The notes under the pieces: model-generated
Told to the model about the DNA's origin: nothing
Databases searched by the model: none
The model's input: only the letters and a program-made list of their open reading frames with translations
Shown: positions 33,171-41,464 of the stretch, piece by piece
Position numbering within the stretch: the first letter of the stretch is position 1
Layout of the letters: the number at the start of each line of letters is the position of its first letter
From: Flemingiibacterium sp045644145
GTDB lineage: Bacteria > Bacillota > Clostridia > Oscillospirales > CAG-272
Direction of reading: 5' to 3'
Length of the DNA: 64,000 nt
NCBI GenBank assembly: GCA_045644145.1
Contig: JAZRGK010000080.1
Coordinates: 66,048-130,047, forward strand
Made by a program: the position numbers and the translations under genes

Positions 33171-33416
33171 ATGGAAAACAAAAAATCACCATTACCGGAG
33201 CACGTTATCCGTGCAATGCGCAGGGATGACGGCTACATTAGAGCAGAGGCTACAGCAAAAGGGGTGAGATATATTGTCCACCTTCTTACCGCCAATGGCT
33301 ACAAGCGGCATTGCAGTATTTCGTATATCCAATTTCACCGGCTTTACAAAGAGGGTTATATCAAGCACGCTGGCGACGGCAAGTGGAAGCTGACCGATAA
33401 GGGAAAGGAGGGGTAA
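33171..33416 (+). CDS. Small winged-helix-like phage protein
   Basis: 81 residues. The sequence DDGYIRAEATAKGVRYIVHL and SYIQFHRLYKEGYIKHAG with a C-terminal KWKLTDKGKEG looks like a compact winged-helix fold. AAAGGAG precedes the ATG. A role in early regulation is possible; the family was not identified. Confidence 0.7.
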   Translation: MENKKSPLPEHVIRAMRRDDGYIRAEATAKGVRYIVHLLTANGYKRHCSISYIQFHRLYKEGYIKHAGDGKWKLTDKGKEG

Positions 33417-33419
33417 GCC

Positions 33420-33590
33420 GTGGCAAGACCTATACCGGAAGTGAAAATGTTAGAACCCGGAGAACAGTTGCAAGTTAACCTTGATGCGTGGTCGCCTTGG
33501 AAACGTGATCGCTTTTACAAAAACACACTTGATGCGTTTAATCGTTGGAAAAAAGAACAGTCGGAGGCGACAGCAGATGGGCAAGCATGA
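33420..33590 (+). CDS. Small phage protein
   Basis: 56 residues, GTG start with AAAGGAGGGG 7 nt upstream, beginning MARPIPEVKMLEPGEQLQVN. Basic and Trp-rich C-terminal half (WSPWKRDRFYKN, FNRWKKEQ). It overlaps the next gene. Function unknown. Confidence 0.65.
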   Translation: MARPIPEVKMLEPGEQLQVNLDAWSPWKRDRFYKNTLDAFNRWKKEQSEATADGQA

Positions 33591-33825
33591 AGAACGGCTT
33601 GAACGAGCGACGCGCCGCAAGCTCGTGAAGCTGTGTAATAGGCAATACACCGTATCAGAAGCGGTGGCGAAGTACGACAGGGCACATTCGCATTACCAAA
33701 AGCTCGTGCGTACCGGCGACGGTGGCGAAAGCTCTGGTGCCCTTATAGCAGACACTGTGGCATATATCAACGCACTTGCAAGGTATTGCAGTATGCGCGG
33801 TGTTGCGCTGAGAGAAATAAGATGA
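33577..33825 (+). CDS. Small basic phage protein
   Basis: 82 residues from the ATG at 33577 (MGKHEERLERATRRKLVKLC); GGAGG lies 10 nt upstream inside the preceding gene. The ends overlap by 14 nt, typical of packed phage early operons. Helical, positively charged N-terminus; no family recognised. Confidence 0.7.
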   Translation: MGKHEERLERATRRKLVKLCNRQYTVSEAVAKYDRAHSHYQKLVRTGDGGESSGALIADTVAYINALARYCSMRGVALREIR

Positions 33826-33841
33826 AAGGAGAATAAAACAA

Positions 33842-34421
33842 ATGATAAACCTCAGCAAACTGTACGACAGCGAGCGGTGCCGGCTCATGAGCATCATCAA
33901 GACCGGCAAAAAGGAAACGCCGGGCGTGCTCCACTTTAAGGGACTGCCCACCGCAATCGGAGGCGGTACAAAGGTGCGAGCCATCGAGGACGGCGTTGTA
34001 ATGTATGTAGGGCAGTGCCACGACATCCACAGCCGTGACAGATGGCGCGGCTTGATCGTGTCCATTCAAGGGCGTAACGGCACAATCGTTTCCTACGAGC
34101 GGTTATCAATCGCTACCGCCAAAGAGGGCGAATACATACACGCCGGTGAGCCTATCGGCTACGAGGGCAACACGGGAAGGGGGCAGGGAAATATACCTGG
34201 CTATCAGATTCGAGCGCAACGAGCGTCTTGTTAACGGCTGTGAATACCTCGGCATACCGGAAAAGCTTCAGGAGTTCAGAAACGTATCTGAAAGTGCAGA
34301 GGAATTGGTATGCAAAGTCTGCCGTTTCGACAGCAAAGAGCGTTACGGAATCAGAAGCTTACCCTGCGCGGACAGCATATGGGATAAGGTCCTTGCGGCA
34401 TTTGAATCAAGGAGAGCATGA
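33842..34421 (+). pseudogene. Peptidase-M23-like (duplicated hybrid motif) gene with frameshift
   Basis: The first frame (33842-34234) encodes 130 residues resembling a lysostaphin/M23 fold (GGGTKVRAIEDGVVMYVGQ, GLIVSIQGRNGTIVSY, EYIHAGEPIGYEGNTGRG). It then leaves the family pattern. The expected continuation, IYLAIRFERNERLVNGCEYL and onward, is intact in another frame up to 34421. Deleting one G from the GGGGG run at 34179-34183 joins them. The HxH zinc motif is replaced by YLAIRFE, so even the joined product may not be a peptidase. This could be a true mutation, a sequencing error or a programmed slip. Confidence 0.7.
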
Positions 34422-34434
34422 AAGGAGCAGTACC

Positions 34435-34653
34435 ATGACACTTTTACTATCAGTATTATACATAGTATACTTCACCCACCACAGCATACGCCGCTTTGCG
34501 CCCTGCTTCCTCGCGGTATCGGGGGACATGCCGTTGTCTGATGTGCGTGTAAGGCGTGCGAGGCGTGTGAGTCTTGCGTACATCGCAGGTGCGCTTATCT
34601 ATGCGGCGGCGTGGGCGATGGTGCTTGCGACTGCTATAGCGATGATGTATTAA
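34435..34653 (+). CDS. Small phage membrane protein
   Basis: 72 residues with hydrophobic ends, MTLLLSVLYIVYF and YIAGALIYAAAWAMVLATAI, flanking a basic loop (VRVRRARRVS). AAAGGAG precedes the ATG. Not recognised. Confidence 0.65.
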   Translation: MTLLLSVLYIVYFTHHSIRRFAPCFLAVSGDMPLSDVRVRRARRVSLAYIAGALIYAAAWAMVLATAIAMMY

Positions 34654-34673
34654 TTCAAAAGGAGTATAGAATC

Positions 34674-35339
34674 ATGTGCAAAATGAAATCGGCTATTATC
34701 TTAAAAGACAGGGTATTCATCCCCGACTACGACAGCCACAGCGATATGTTAGAGGAGCTTAAAATTGCTGACACCCGTACAAACGCAGAACGGCTTTTCG
34801 TTCGTGTGGAGCTTTCGCCGAGTGACGGTGACGTGTTCAGCGACATTGATACATGGGTGTTCAATGTAGATCAGGACATACGCCCCGAGTGGTTTGTTGA
34901 GGAAGTAGACAAGGCGCGTATGGTGGAAGCTGTTAAGGCGTGGGCAAAAGACCATATCCATATCGGCGTGGACGGCTTAAAGATAGACAGCGGAAGCAAT
35001 CACTATATCAAGGATTGCAAGGGTGTTGAAATCTGCAACAGCACCGTCGAGGCGTATGACAACAGCACCGTCAAGGCGTGGGGCAACAGCACCGTCAAGG
35101 CGTGGGGCAACAGCACCGTCGAGGCGTGTGGCAACAGCACCGTCGAGGCGTGGGGCAACAGCACCGTCGAGGCGTGGGGCAACAGCACCGTCGTTAAACT
35201 CGAATATTCAGCGTTTGACAAGGCACATTTGGTACTCTCCGACAACGCCACATTCAAAGATTGTGCGGCAAAAATCATATATCAGTCGGGCGATTGGGAG
35301 CTTCGACTTGTAGGAAAGGATGGCAAAATTGGAATCTGA
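34674..35339 (+). CDS. Phage protein with NSTVxAxG octapeptide repeats
   Basis: 221 residues. An N-terminal ~110-residue domain (MKSAIILKDRVFIPDYDSHS) is followed by seven tandem units of the octapeptide NSTV-E/K-A-W/Y/C-G/D and a C-terminal strand-rich tail. Regular octapeptides with small polar residues suggest a beta-solenoid or stacked-sheet segment. AAAAGGAG lies 10 nt upstream. Similar repeats are known in other phage early proteins of unknown role. Not a surface protein by signal or context. Confidence 0.75.
   Translation: MCKMKSAIILKDRVFIPDYDSHSDMLEELKIADTRTNAERLFVRVELSPSDGDVFSDIDTWVFNVDQDIRPEWFVEEVDKARMVEAVKAWAKDHIHIGVDGLKIDSGSNHYIKDCKGVEICNSTVEAYDNSTVKAWGNSTVKAWGNSTVEACGNSTVEAWGNSTVEAWGNSTVVKLEYSAFDKAHLVLSDNATFKDCAAKIIYQSGDWELRLVGKDGKIGI
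35037..35204 (+). repeat. 24-bp tandem coding repeats (7 units)
   Basis: Units beginning AACAGCACCGTC start every 24 bp at 35037, 35061, 35085, 35109, 35133, 35157 and 35181, with few base changes. They encode the octapeptide repeat of the surrounding gene and are a likely site of copy-number change. Confidence 0.9.
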
Positions 35340-35499
35340 TATAAAAGCCGCAGAGGAGCGCTACGTTCGTGATCTGACGGCGGAGAATACTGAACTGCGA
35401 AAAAGGCTGTGTGAGCTGTCCGATGTTATAACGGAGATAGAAACTACACTGTATTCTGATATCGAGGTTCGGAGAGGGCATAAGGTGGTTTTCTTATGA
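35320..35499 (+). CDS. Small coiled-coil phage protein
   Basis: 59 residues, MAKLESDIKAAEERYVRDLT and on, with a heptad pattern through residue 45. AGGAAAGG abuts the ATG. Its end overlaps the next start as ATGA. Function unknown. Confidence 0.6.
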   Translation: MAKLESDIKAAEERYVRDLTAENTELRKRLCELSDVITEIETTLYSDIEVRRGHKVVFL

Positions 35500-35861
35500 T
35501 GATGACGGCAGAGGAGATAAGACGTGACCATAGGCTTGCGAAGAACCCGGAAGCGCAGGTGGAAATACTTGCCGACATTAACGAGGTTACACCAAAGATC
35601 ATCCGGCGTATCATTGCCGGACAGAGTATTGAGGAAGTCATGGATCGAAAGCCGCCCCAAGCTCGCAAGTCACGGTATGTGCCGAATGGCAAAATAAAGC
35701 ATTGGACAACAGAAGAGAAAGAACGGCTCGGGCAGATGTGGCGAGAGGGATGTAATCTTGATGAAATCTCCGCTGTGCTCGGACGTTCTCAAAGTTCCGT
35801 CAAGAGTGCGCTGTATCAATACAAGCTATCTTTGCGGTGCAAAAAGAAAAGCCGCATTTGA
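35496..35861 (+). CDS. Phage HTH/SANT-like DNA-binding protein
   Basis: 121 residues. Two helix-turn-helix-like parts: PEAQVEILADINEVTPKIIR near the N-terminus and WTTEEKERLGQMWREGCNLD with EISAVLGRSQSSVKSALYQY near the C-terminus, a Myb/SANT- or sigma-region-4-like arrangement. Basic tail. Probably regulates phage genes. It overlaps the preceding gene by 4 nt. Confidence 0.7.
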   Translation: MMMTAEEIRRDHRLAKNPEAQVEILADINEVTPKIIRRIIAGQSIEEVMDRKPPQARKSRYVPNGKIKHWTTEEKERLGQMWREGCNLDEISAVLGRSQSSVKSALYQYKLSLRCKKKSRI

Positions 35862-35986
35862 TGCGCCAACATCAAACACGGCAAAAGTGTGATCTTTCGT
35901 AGGAAAGATTACATATACAGTACCAATATTGTAACACAATTATTGATATTTTGCAAGTAGTTTTAAGAAAAAAGTTAGGAGGCGAT

Positions 35987-36208
35987 ATGGTGTACGTTAA
36001 TTACGGTCAGATATCGAATCAGCAGGCATCGTATCTTATCGGATGGGTAGTAGATCACATGCCGAGGATCTACTACACGGGATATTACGACCACAAAAGC
36101 GGCAGTTTTATGCTGTATCCGCGAAATGTGGCGTGTCCCGGCAGCTACGCGCCGGAGCTGTATCAGAAGCGGCGTGTGTATGCGTCCGATATTAAGCCTG
36201 CGAGATAA
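35987..36208 (+). CDS. Small phage protein
   Basis: 73 residues starting MVYVNYGQISNQQASYLIGW; AGGAGG stands 4 nt before the ATG and 7 nt before an alternative GTG at 35990. Tyr-rich, no recognised family. The 125-bp gap upstream (35862-35986) is AT-rich and contains a small hairpin ATCTTTC/GAAAGAT but no clear promoter. Confidence 0.6.
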   Translation: MVYVNYGQISNQQASYLIGWVVDHMPRIYYTGYYDHKSGSFMLYPRNVACPGSYAPELYQKRRVYASDIKPAR

Positions 36209-36217
36209 GGAGAGAAA

Positions 36218-36361
36218 ATGAAACCACAATACATATTCCCGATAATACTCATCACGCTTGACATTGTCGCGGCAGTGTGGTATGGATTAGCGCATGATAC
36301 GCGCATGGTTATATATTGGATTGCCGCGGCGGTACTTAATGCGGCGGTTACGTTTAAGTGA
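36218..36361 (+). CDS. Small two-helix membrane protein
   Basis: 47 residues, MKPQYIFPIILITLDIVAAV then a short loop (HDTR) and a second hydrophobic helix (VIYWIAAAVLNAAVTF). AAGGAG lies 7 nt before the ATG. Unknown role. Confidence 0.6.
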   Translation: MKPQYIFPIILITLDIVAAVWYGLAHDTRMVIYWIAAAVLNAAVTFK

Positions 36362-36371
36362 GGTGGGGGAG

Positions 36372-37130
36372 ATGACTATCAAAACAAAGCTATACCACGA
36401 CAATTTCCAAAACTACAAGCGGTACAACATACCGCGTGCACAGCTTGTAATAGCCGATATACCGTATAACGTGGGAGATAAGGCTTACGGCTCGAATCCC
36501 ATGTGGTATGTCGGTGGCGACAACAAGAACGGTGAAAGCAAGCATGCAAAGTCGGCGTTCTTCAACGGCGACGGCGATTTTAACCTCAACGAGTATTTCC
36601 ATTTCTGCCACAAGCTTCTGCGCAAAGAACCGAAAGAGCGCGGCAAAGCTCCGTGCATGATTATATTCTGCGCATTTGAGCAGATGGCACCGCTTATTGA
36701 GCTTGCACGGAAGCACGGATATATGCACTACATACCGCTTATCTTCTGCAAGAACTACTCGGCGCAGGTACTTAAGGCTAATATGCGAATCGTAGGTGCT
36801 ACGGAATATGCGCTGTGCTTGTACCGGGACAAGCTTCCGAAGTTCAACAACATGGGCGAGGATGGCAAGCGGCATATGGTGTTCAACCACTTCGAGTGGA
36901 AGCGTGACAATAGCAAGGAGTACCCGAAGATACACCCGACACAGAAGCCCGTATCGGTGTTAAAGCGGCTTATCGAAATATTTACCGACGAGGGCGACGT
37001 AGTAATAGACCCATGCGCCGGAAGCGGAAGCACGCTTCGCGCGGCTCGGGAGTGTGGGCGAAACAGTTATGGATTTGAAGTAAGCCGCAAGTTTTACCGT
37101 GAGGCTATGGAGAAGATGTTAGGCAATTAA
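36372..37130 (+). CDS. Phage DNA methyltransferase (N4/N6, beta-type motif order)
   Basis: 252 residues. The catalytic motif IV appears first (VIADIPYNVG, residues ~34-43) and the AdoMet-binding motif I near the C-terminus (VVIDPCAGSGSTLRAA), the beta-class order. HPTQKPVSVLKRLIEI is the typical linking segment. No restriction gene is adjacent, so it is an orphan enzyme that may protect phage DNA from host restriction. The start at 36372 follows GGTGGGGGAG. Confidence 0.9.
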   Translation: MTIKTKLYHDNFQNYKRYNIPRAQLVIADIPYNVGDKAYGSNPMWYVGGDNKNGESKHAKSAFFNGDGDFNLNEYFHFCHKLLRKEPKERGKAPCMIIFCAFEQMAPLIELARKHGYMHYIPLIFCKNYSAQVLKANMRIVGATEYALCLYRDKLPKFNNMGEDGKRHMVFNHFEWKRDNSKEYPKIHPTQKPVSVLKRLIEIFTDEGDVVIDPCAGSGSTLRAARECGRNSYGFEVSRKFYREAMEKMLGN

Positions 37131-37153
37131 CAACAGTGAAAGGAGCAATAACA

Positions 37154-37750
37154 ATGGAAAAATTCACATGGGAAGCGTTTCGCAGTAAGCGAATAGCGGT
37201 GAGATGCCGCACAGAGGCAGAGGCAAGAGAGTTTCTTGAATTTTGCAGGCGCGCCGGATTTACATGGGGCAACTTTGCCGAGATAATACCGGACAAATAC
37301 ACGCACTACGGTGAGTACAGCGAGTACACCTGCTACATAGCGGGGTGCGATCTTCCGTGGATGCAGTACCGTTCGCTTTCGTGGGTGCTCGACCACGAGT
37401 ATACCGTGAGATTCGCCGATGAGGTTATGCGCGAGCTTTGCGAGGCAAAAGCAACTGAATGTGGTCATGTGAGCATCAAGTTAAAGGCGGTTAGTGAGCC
37501 GCCAAAGGAAACAATAAACCCTCATGCCGCGCGTTGGCGCGATGCGGAGGCAGACAAGCCTACTGAGAGTGGAGAATACTTCGTTATTGTCAGATGGATA
37601 GCCGACGGTGCATTCCACACAGGGAAAGAAATAGCAATGTTTAATGCTGTAAACGGTGGGTTCGGAAATGTAGATACGCTCGAAGGTGAATATGTTATCA
37701 CCCATTGGCTTGACGGTGTTCCGCCTGCTCCGGAGGTGGTTGTGCGGTGA
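37154..37750 (+). CDS. Phage protein of unknown function
   Basis: 198 residues (MEKFTWEAFRSKRIAVRCRT). The C-terminal half has a DUF551-like pattern (WRDAEADKPTESGEYFVIVR ... YVITHWLDGVPPAPE). AAAGGAG precedes the ATG; its stop overlaps the next start as GTGA. Confidence 0.7.
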   Translation: MEKFTWEAFRSKRIAVRCRTEAEAREFLEFCRRAGFTWGNFAEIIPDKYTHYGEYSEYTCYIAGCDLPWMQYRSLSWVLDHEYTVRFADEVMRELCEAKATECGHVSIKLKAVSEPPKETINPHAARWRDAEADKPTESGEYFVIVRWIADGAFHTGKEIAMFNAVNGGFGNVDTLEGEYVITHWLDGVPPAPEVVVR

Positions 37751-38325
37751 AAGCAATACTCATGAGCATACAGCCGAAGTGGTGCGAGCTTATCGCTTCG
37801 GGAAAGAAGACCATCGAGGTCCGTAAGACCAAACCCAAGCTCGATGTGCCGTTCAAGGTGTATATGTACGAAAGCGGCGGTGATGGTCGAGTAGGAAATC
37901 AAAATCTTAATGTTTACATAAAAGGCAATGGGCAAAAGAAAGTCATAGGCGAATTTGTATGTGACCAACTTGTATGGGTGATATCTCATCCGGATGTGTT
38001 TGCCGGACATGCTTGCTATCATATCAAGCCGATTGAAGATGCTTGCATGACAGAAGATGAAGCAGAAACTTATTCGAGCGGAGCCGACGTGTACGGCTAC
38101 CACATCTCCGATCTCGTGATATACGACAAGCCGAAGGAGCTATCAGAGTTCCGCGCCATTTGCAAGGAATACGAAAAAGAAAGACCGCGGTGCGGTGACT
38201 GTGAGTATTATCACTACGAATGTAATGAGAGTGTTGGATGCTATGTGGAGTGCTCTTGTGGTGGAGAGAAACCTATAATCCGTCCGCCGCAGTCCTGGTG
38301 CTATGTTGAGGAGGTACAAGTATGA
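37747..38325 (+). CDS. ASCH domain protein
   Basis: 192 residues. The N-terminus MKAILMSIQPKWCELIASGKKTIEVRKTKPK is the ASCH signature, split here as SIQPKWCELIASGKKTIEVR, linked to RNA binding or base recognition. The C-terminus has a Cys cluster (CGDCEYYHYEC, CYVECSCGG), possibly zinc-binding. GTG start overlaps the preceding stop. ASCH proteins are common in phage early regions; the specific role is unknown. Confidence 0.8.
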   Translation: MKAILMSIQPKWCELIASGKKTIEVRKTKPKLDVPFKVYMYESGGDGRVGNQNLNVYIKGNGQKKVIGEFVCDQLVWVISHPDVFAGHACYHIKPIEDACMTEDEAETYSSGADVYGYHISDLVIYDKPKELSEFRAICKEYEKERPRCGDCEYYHYECNESVGCYVECSCGGEKPIIRPPQSWCYVEEVQV

Positions 38326-38687
38326 CTAAACAAGAGCAGATCAATGAACTTCGCGACCTTATCATGGTAGGTTCGCGTTTGGATATAAACTCCGCAACGG
38401 CGTTCGCTGAAACGCTGTACCAAAGAGGGTATCGTAAGCAGGGTGAATGGATAAGCGTTGACGAGCGACTCCCAGAACGGCAATGCGAATTGCTTGCTTA
38501 TTACCATTTCGATAACGAAAATGACAGCAAGGGTGAAGCTCGATTTTCGGACAGATCTTTTGTAAGTGTGTTAACGTATTTTAAGCATGATGCGAAGCCG
38601 CACTTTCAGCACGAAAGCACGGGCTTGCGCGTCACCCACTGGATGCCGCTGCCTGAGCCGCCGAGAATGAAAGGCGGTGCGGAGTGA
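38322..38687 (+). CDS. DUF551 domain protein
   Basis: 121 residues. An N-terminal helical part is followed by GEWISVDERLPERQCELLAY and THWMPLPEPPRMKGG, the hallmark ends of DUF551. It overlaps both neighbours by a few bases. Function of the family is unknown. Confidence 0.8.
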   Translation: MTKQEQINELRDLIMVGSRLDINSATAFAETLYQRGYRKQGEWISVDERLPERQCELLAYYHFDNENDSKGEARFSDRSFVSVLTYFKHDAKPHFQHESTGLRVTHWMPLPEPPRMKGGAE

Positions 38688-39088
38688 TGACAGATAACGA
38701 GATTATAAAGGCGTTGGAAGAAGAACTCAAAACCGCATTAACAATAAATCATAGATTTGAAGAAAGCAACGACACCGAAAATCCTGACGACCATAAATTT
38801 ATAGCACTTTTAAGCAACACTATTAAACTCATCAACCACCTAAAGGCAGAGATTGAGAGGTTGGAGAGCAATCTTGAATTTGTACGAGGTACAGTTAAGA
38901 GATTGCGAGAATATGACGAAGAACGAGATATACAACTTCACGCAAGATTGACCGAGAAATCAAGAGCCGAAGCAATCAAAGAGTTTGCGGAGAGGTTGAA
39001 AGCGGAGGGATTCAAACACAAGAATTTTGGCGAACTCGTTTATGTTGATAACATCGACGATCTTGTAAAAGAAATGGTAGGTGAGTGA
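38687..39088 (+). CDS. Coiled-coil phage protein
   Basis: 133 residues with heptads in the middle (LIKLINHLKAEIERLESNL region) and the tail segment AEAIKEFAERLKAEGF. The ATG at 38687 overlaps the preceding TGA (TGATG). Function unknown. Confidence 0.65.
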   Translation: MTDNEIIKALEEELKTALTINHRFEESNDTENPDDHKFIALLSNTIKLINHLKAEIERLESNLEFVRGTVKRLREYDEERDIQLHARLTEKSRAEAIKEFAERLKAEGFKHKNFGELVYVDNIDDLVKEMVGE

Positions 39089-39090
39089 GA

Positions 39091-39663
39091 ATGAATGAGC
39101 ATGAAAGACTTTGTAAACTACTCGATGAAACATTCGATAATCAATATGCGGCTTATAGGGCGATCAGTGCAAAACAGACAGCAACGGACTTGCTTGCAAA
39201 CGGCGTAATCGCACTGCCGTGTAAAGTAGGTGATACTGTGTATCGGATATCTAAGCGATACGGCGAATGGCGTGTGCTTCCAAGGGTGGTCTGCAATATG
39301 ACATACTCGCTCGATCACTTTTATCGTCCGTCTTGGCGGATATTTACTACCACAGACGACAAATTGGGTGAAACGGTGTTCATAACTCGGGAAGAGGCAG
39401 AATGTGCTGTTGCCATGAAGAACGGGACAGGAGAAGTAAACAGCGATATAGCTCGCGGCGAGAATGCAAAGCGCAGCACCACAGAGCTATTGCATGAGCT
39501 AACAACACATATGCAAGCGGTGGACAACGGATTCCTTTGGATACACACCGTAGACGGTGTTACACATTTTGACGTATCGTGTGGAGAAGTGATTTCACGC
39601 CTTAATTATTTGAATGAGAAAAACTTAGCTGATGTATTGACACGGCTTAAGCAAACGGAGTGA
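39091..39663 (+). CDS. Phage protein of unknown function
   Basis: 190 residues, MNEHERLCKLLDETFDNQYA; the middle (IALPCKVGDTVYRISKRYGE and TREEAECAV) resembles a recurrent phage early protein. AGGTGAGTGAG lies before the ATG. No defined function. Confidence 0.65.
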   Translation: MNEHERLCKLLDETFDNQYAAYRAISAKQTATDLLANGVIALPCKVGDTVYRISKRYGEWRVLPRVVCNMTYSLDHFYRPSWRIFTTTDDKLGETVFITREEAECAVAMKNGTGEVNSDIARGENAKRSTTELLHELTTHMQAVDNGFLWIHTVDGVTHFDVSCGEVISRLNYLNEKNLADVLTRLKQTE

Positions 39664-39667
39664 TAAC

Positions 39668-39973
39668 ATGTACATATGCAACAGATGCGGACATCTTGTC
39701 GATGAAGTGCCCACAGAAAAGTGGCGGCACACAGAGCTTGAGGGCGCGTACTACGAGGAAGAGGAAATGCCGTGCAGTTGCGGCGGCGAGTTTGTAGAGG
39801 CTTACGAGTGCGAGTGCTGCGGCGAATACGAAGCCGAGAACGAGCTTAACAACGGTTGGTGCCGTTCCTGTGTGGCGGATTTGTGTGCCGCCCAAGGGCT
39901 TGATCCTAAGCGGCATGCAATGGAGATATACGAGCTTATCGAGGATGAGCGTGAGGCGGTATGGAAATATTAA
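39668..39973 (+). CDS. Cys-rich zinc-ribbon-like phage protein
   Basis: 101 residues with several CxxC-type pairs: YICNRCGHL, MPCSCGGEF, YECECCGEY and GWCRSC, suggesting two zinc sites. Acidic overall. GGAG lies close to the ATG. Just upstream of the recombination module; function unknown. Confidence 0.7.
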   Translation: MYICNRCGHLVDEVPTEKWRHTELEGAYYEEEEMPCSCGGEFVEAYECECCGEYEAENELNNGWCRSCVADLCAAQGLDPKRHAMEIYELIEDEREAVWKY

Positions 39974-39991
39974 ACGAAAGGATTAAATAAC

Positions 39992-40642
39992 ATGGCAAGA
40001 ATTATAGGAATCATGGGGGAAAGCGGAGCCGGGAAAACTACCTCTATGCGAAATCTTGATCCGGCAACCACATATTATTTTGACTGCGACAAAAAAGGGT
40101 TATCGTGGCGCGGTTGGAAAAAACAGTACAACGGTGAAGCGAAGAATTACCGCTGTACCGACGATCAGGCAGAGATACTTGCGATACTTCGCGGCATAAA
40201 CGAAAAATGTCCAAATATCAAGACCGTTATCCTTGACACACTCAACGGCGTAATGGTTGCAGATGAAATGCGCAGAAGCCGCGAAAAGGGCTATGACAAG
40301 TGGGTTGATCTTGCTGTGGCTGTGTACGGTATTATTGATTATGCACTTCAAATGCGCGAGGACATGACGGTGATATTTGTATGCCACTCACAGACTGTAC
40401 GGGATGACAACGGCTATATGTTCACGTCCATCAAAACCAACGGTCAGAAGCTTTCTAAAATCGGACTTGAAACCAAATTCCCCATAGTACTCCACGCCAA
40501 GTGCATTGACGGGGAATACATTTTTGAAACACAAGCTAATTTTTCCACAGCAAAAACGCCTCTTGGGCTTTTCTCTAACAAGACTATTCCCAACGATATT
40601 GCTACTGTGCTACAAGCGATAGAGGAGTATGAAAATGGCTAA
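39992..40642 (+). CDS. Sak4-like phage RecA-fold ATPase
   Basis: 216 residues with Walker A GESGAGKTTS (residues 9-18) and Walker B-like KTVILDTLNG, and a sensor-like VIFVCHSQT. The size and the neighbouring SSB-like gene (40877) fit Sak4-type single-strand annealing/recombination ATPases of phages. It probably acts with the SSB-like protein and the GIY-YIG nuclease in replication-linked recombination. RBS GAAAGGA before the ATG. Confidence 0.8.
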   Translation: MARIIGIMGESGAGKTTSMRNLDPATTYYFDCDKKGLSWRGWKKQYNGEAKNYRCTDDQAEILAILRGINEKCPNIKTVILDTLNGVMVADEMRRSREKGYDKWVDLAVAVYGIIDYALQMREDMTVIFVCHSQTVRDDNGYMFTSIKTNGQKLSKIGLETKFPIVLHAKCIDGEYIFETQANFSTAKTPLGLFSNKTIPNDIATVLQAIEEYENG

Positions 40643-40871
40643 TTTTGACAGTGGAGTAAAGGCATACGTCACGGGAGAGTGTACAGTAAAGGTGTATTTC
40701 CCTATAGACTATCGTGACAACGCAGATGTGAGCTGTTTCCAGTGCAAATTTTTTAGCAGGAACAACGGTGTATGCCAACTGACAAAGGAAGTAAGCGAAT
40801 ATCCAACAAAACATATCGGAAGTAATTGTCCGCTTGTATTTAGCGGCGAAATAAATGATACAAAGGAGTAA
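40635..40871 (+). CDS. Small Cys-cluster phage protein
   Basis: 78 residues from the ATG at 40635 (GAGGAG 7 nt upstream). It has CFQCKFF, GVCQL and SNCPL, probably one zinc site. It lies between the Sak4-like and SSB-like genes, so a role in the recombination module is possible. Confidence 0.65.
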   Translation: MANFDSGVKAYVTGECTVKVYFPIDYRDNADVSCFQCKFFSRNNGVCQLTKEVSEYPTKHIGSNCPLVFSGEINDTKE

Positions 40872-40876
40872 CGATC

Positions 40877-41461
40877 ATGAAACCTATCAACAACTACGAA
40901 AATATTCAGGCAAGCACAGGCGAATTTGCAAGACCTACAGCAGGCGGATACATTGCTGTGATAACATCTGTCAAAGATGTTCAGCTCGATCCCGTCAGCG
41001 GCAAGGGTGAATATCTGAACATTCAATACGATTTTGCGGCAGGGGAATTCAAGGGATATCACCACGATACGTTTGAAAAATTCGGCTTTTGGGGCGGATC
41101 GTTTATTCGCTCATACAAAGAAAAGGCTGTTGGGATGTTCAAGCACTTCACCAACTGCGTCGAGGAATCGAATCCCGGGTATAGATGGGACTGGAACGAG
41201 GTGGGGCTTATCGGCAGATATATTGGCTTAGTGCTTGGCGAAGAGGAATACATCAGCAACAAGGACAACACCGTTAAGGTGCGGCTCGTTGTCAAAGAGT
41301 TAAAAACACTGAAACAGATACAGGACGGAGATTTCAAAGTGCCGCCTCTTAAAAAGCTTGATGTCGGTGTACCTACGGCAAACTTTGGCGCACCGCCTAT
41401 TTTGCCCACAAGTGCACCGCAGTGGGAAACTCTTAGCGGCGACAGTGAGCTTCCGTTTTAA
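40877..41461 (+). CDS. DUF669 protein, SSB-like
   Basis: 194 residues. The family-typical body (GGYIAVITSVKDV, GEYLNIQYDFAAGEF) precedes a Pro-rich linker and a C-terminus ending SGDSELPF. That tail mimics the acidic-hydrophobic tip of bacterial SSB proteins (DDDLPF type), which recruits replication partners. DUF669 proteins often pair with Sak4-like ATPases, as here. Likely the phage single-strand DNA-binding protein. Confidence 0.82.
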   Translation: MKPINNYENIQASTGEFARPTAGGYIAVITSVKDVQLDPVSGKGEYLNIQYDFAAGEFKGYHHDTFEKFGFWGGSFIRSYKEKAVGMFKHFTNCVEESNPGYRWDWNEVGLIGRYIGLVLGEEEYISNKDNTVKVRLVVKELKTLKQIQDGDFKVPPLKKLDVGVPTANFGAPPILPTSAPQWETLSGDSELPF

Positions 41462-41464
41462 GCT

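Noticed and set aside
35037..35204. Regular 24-bp repeats considered as a CRISPR array
   Set aside because: The units are contiguous without unique spacers and encode an octapeptide repeat in an open gene.
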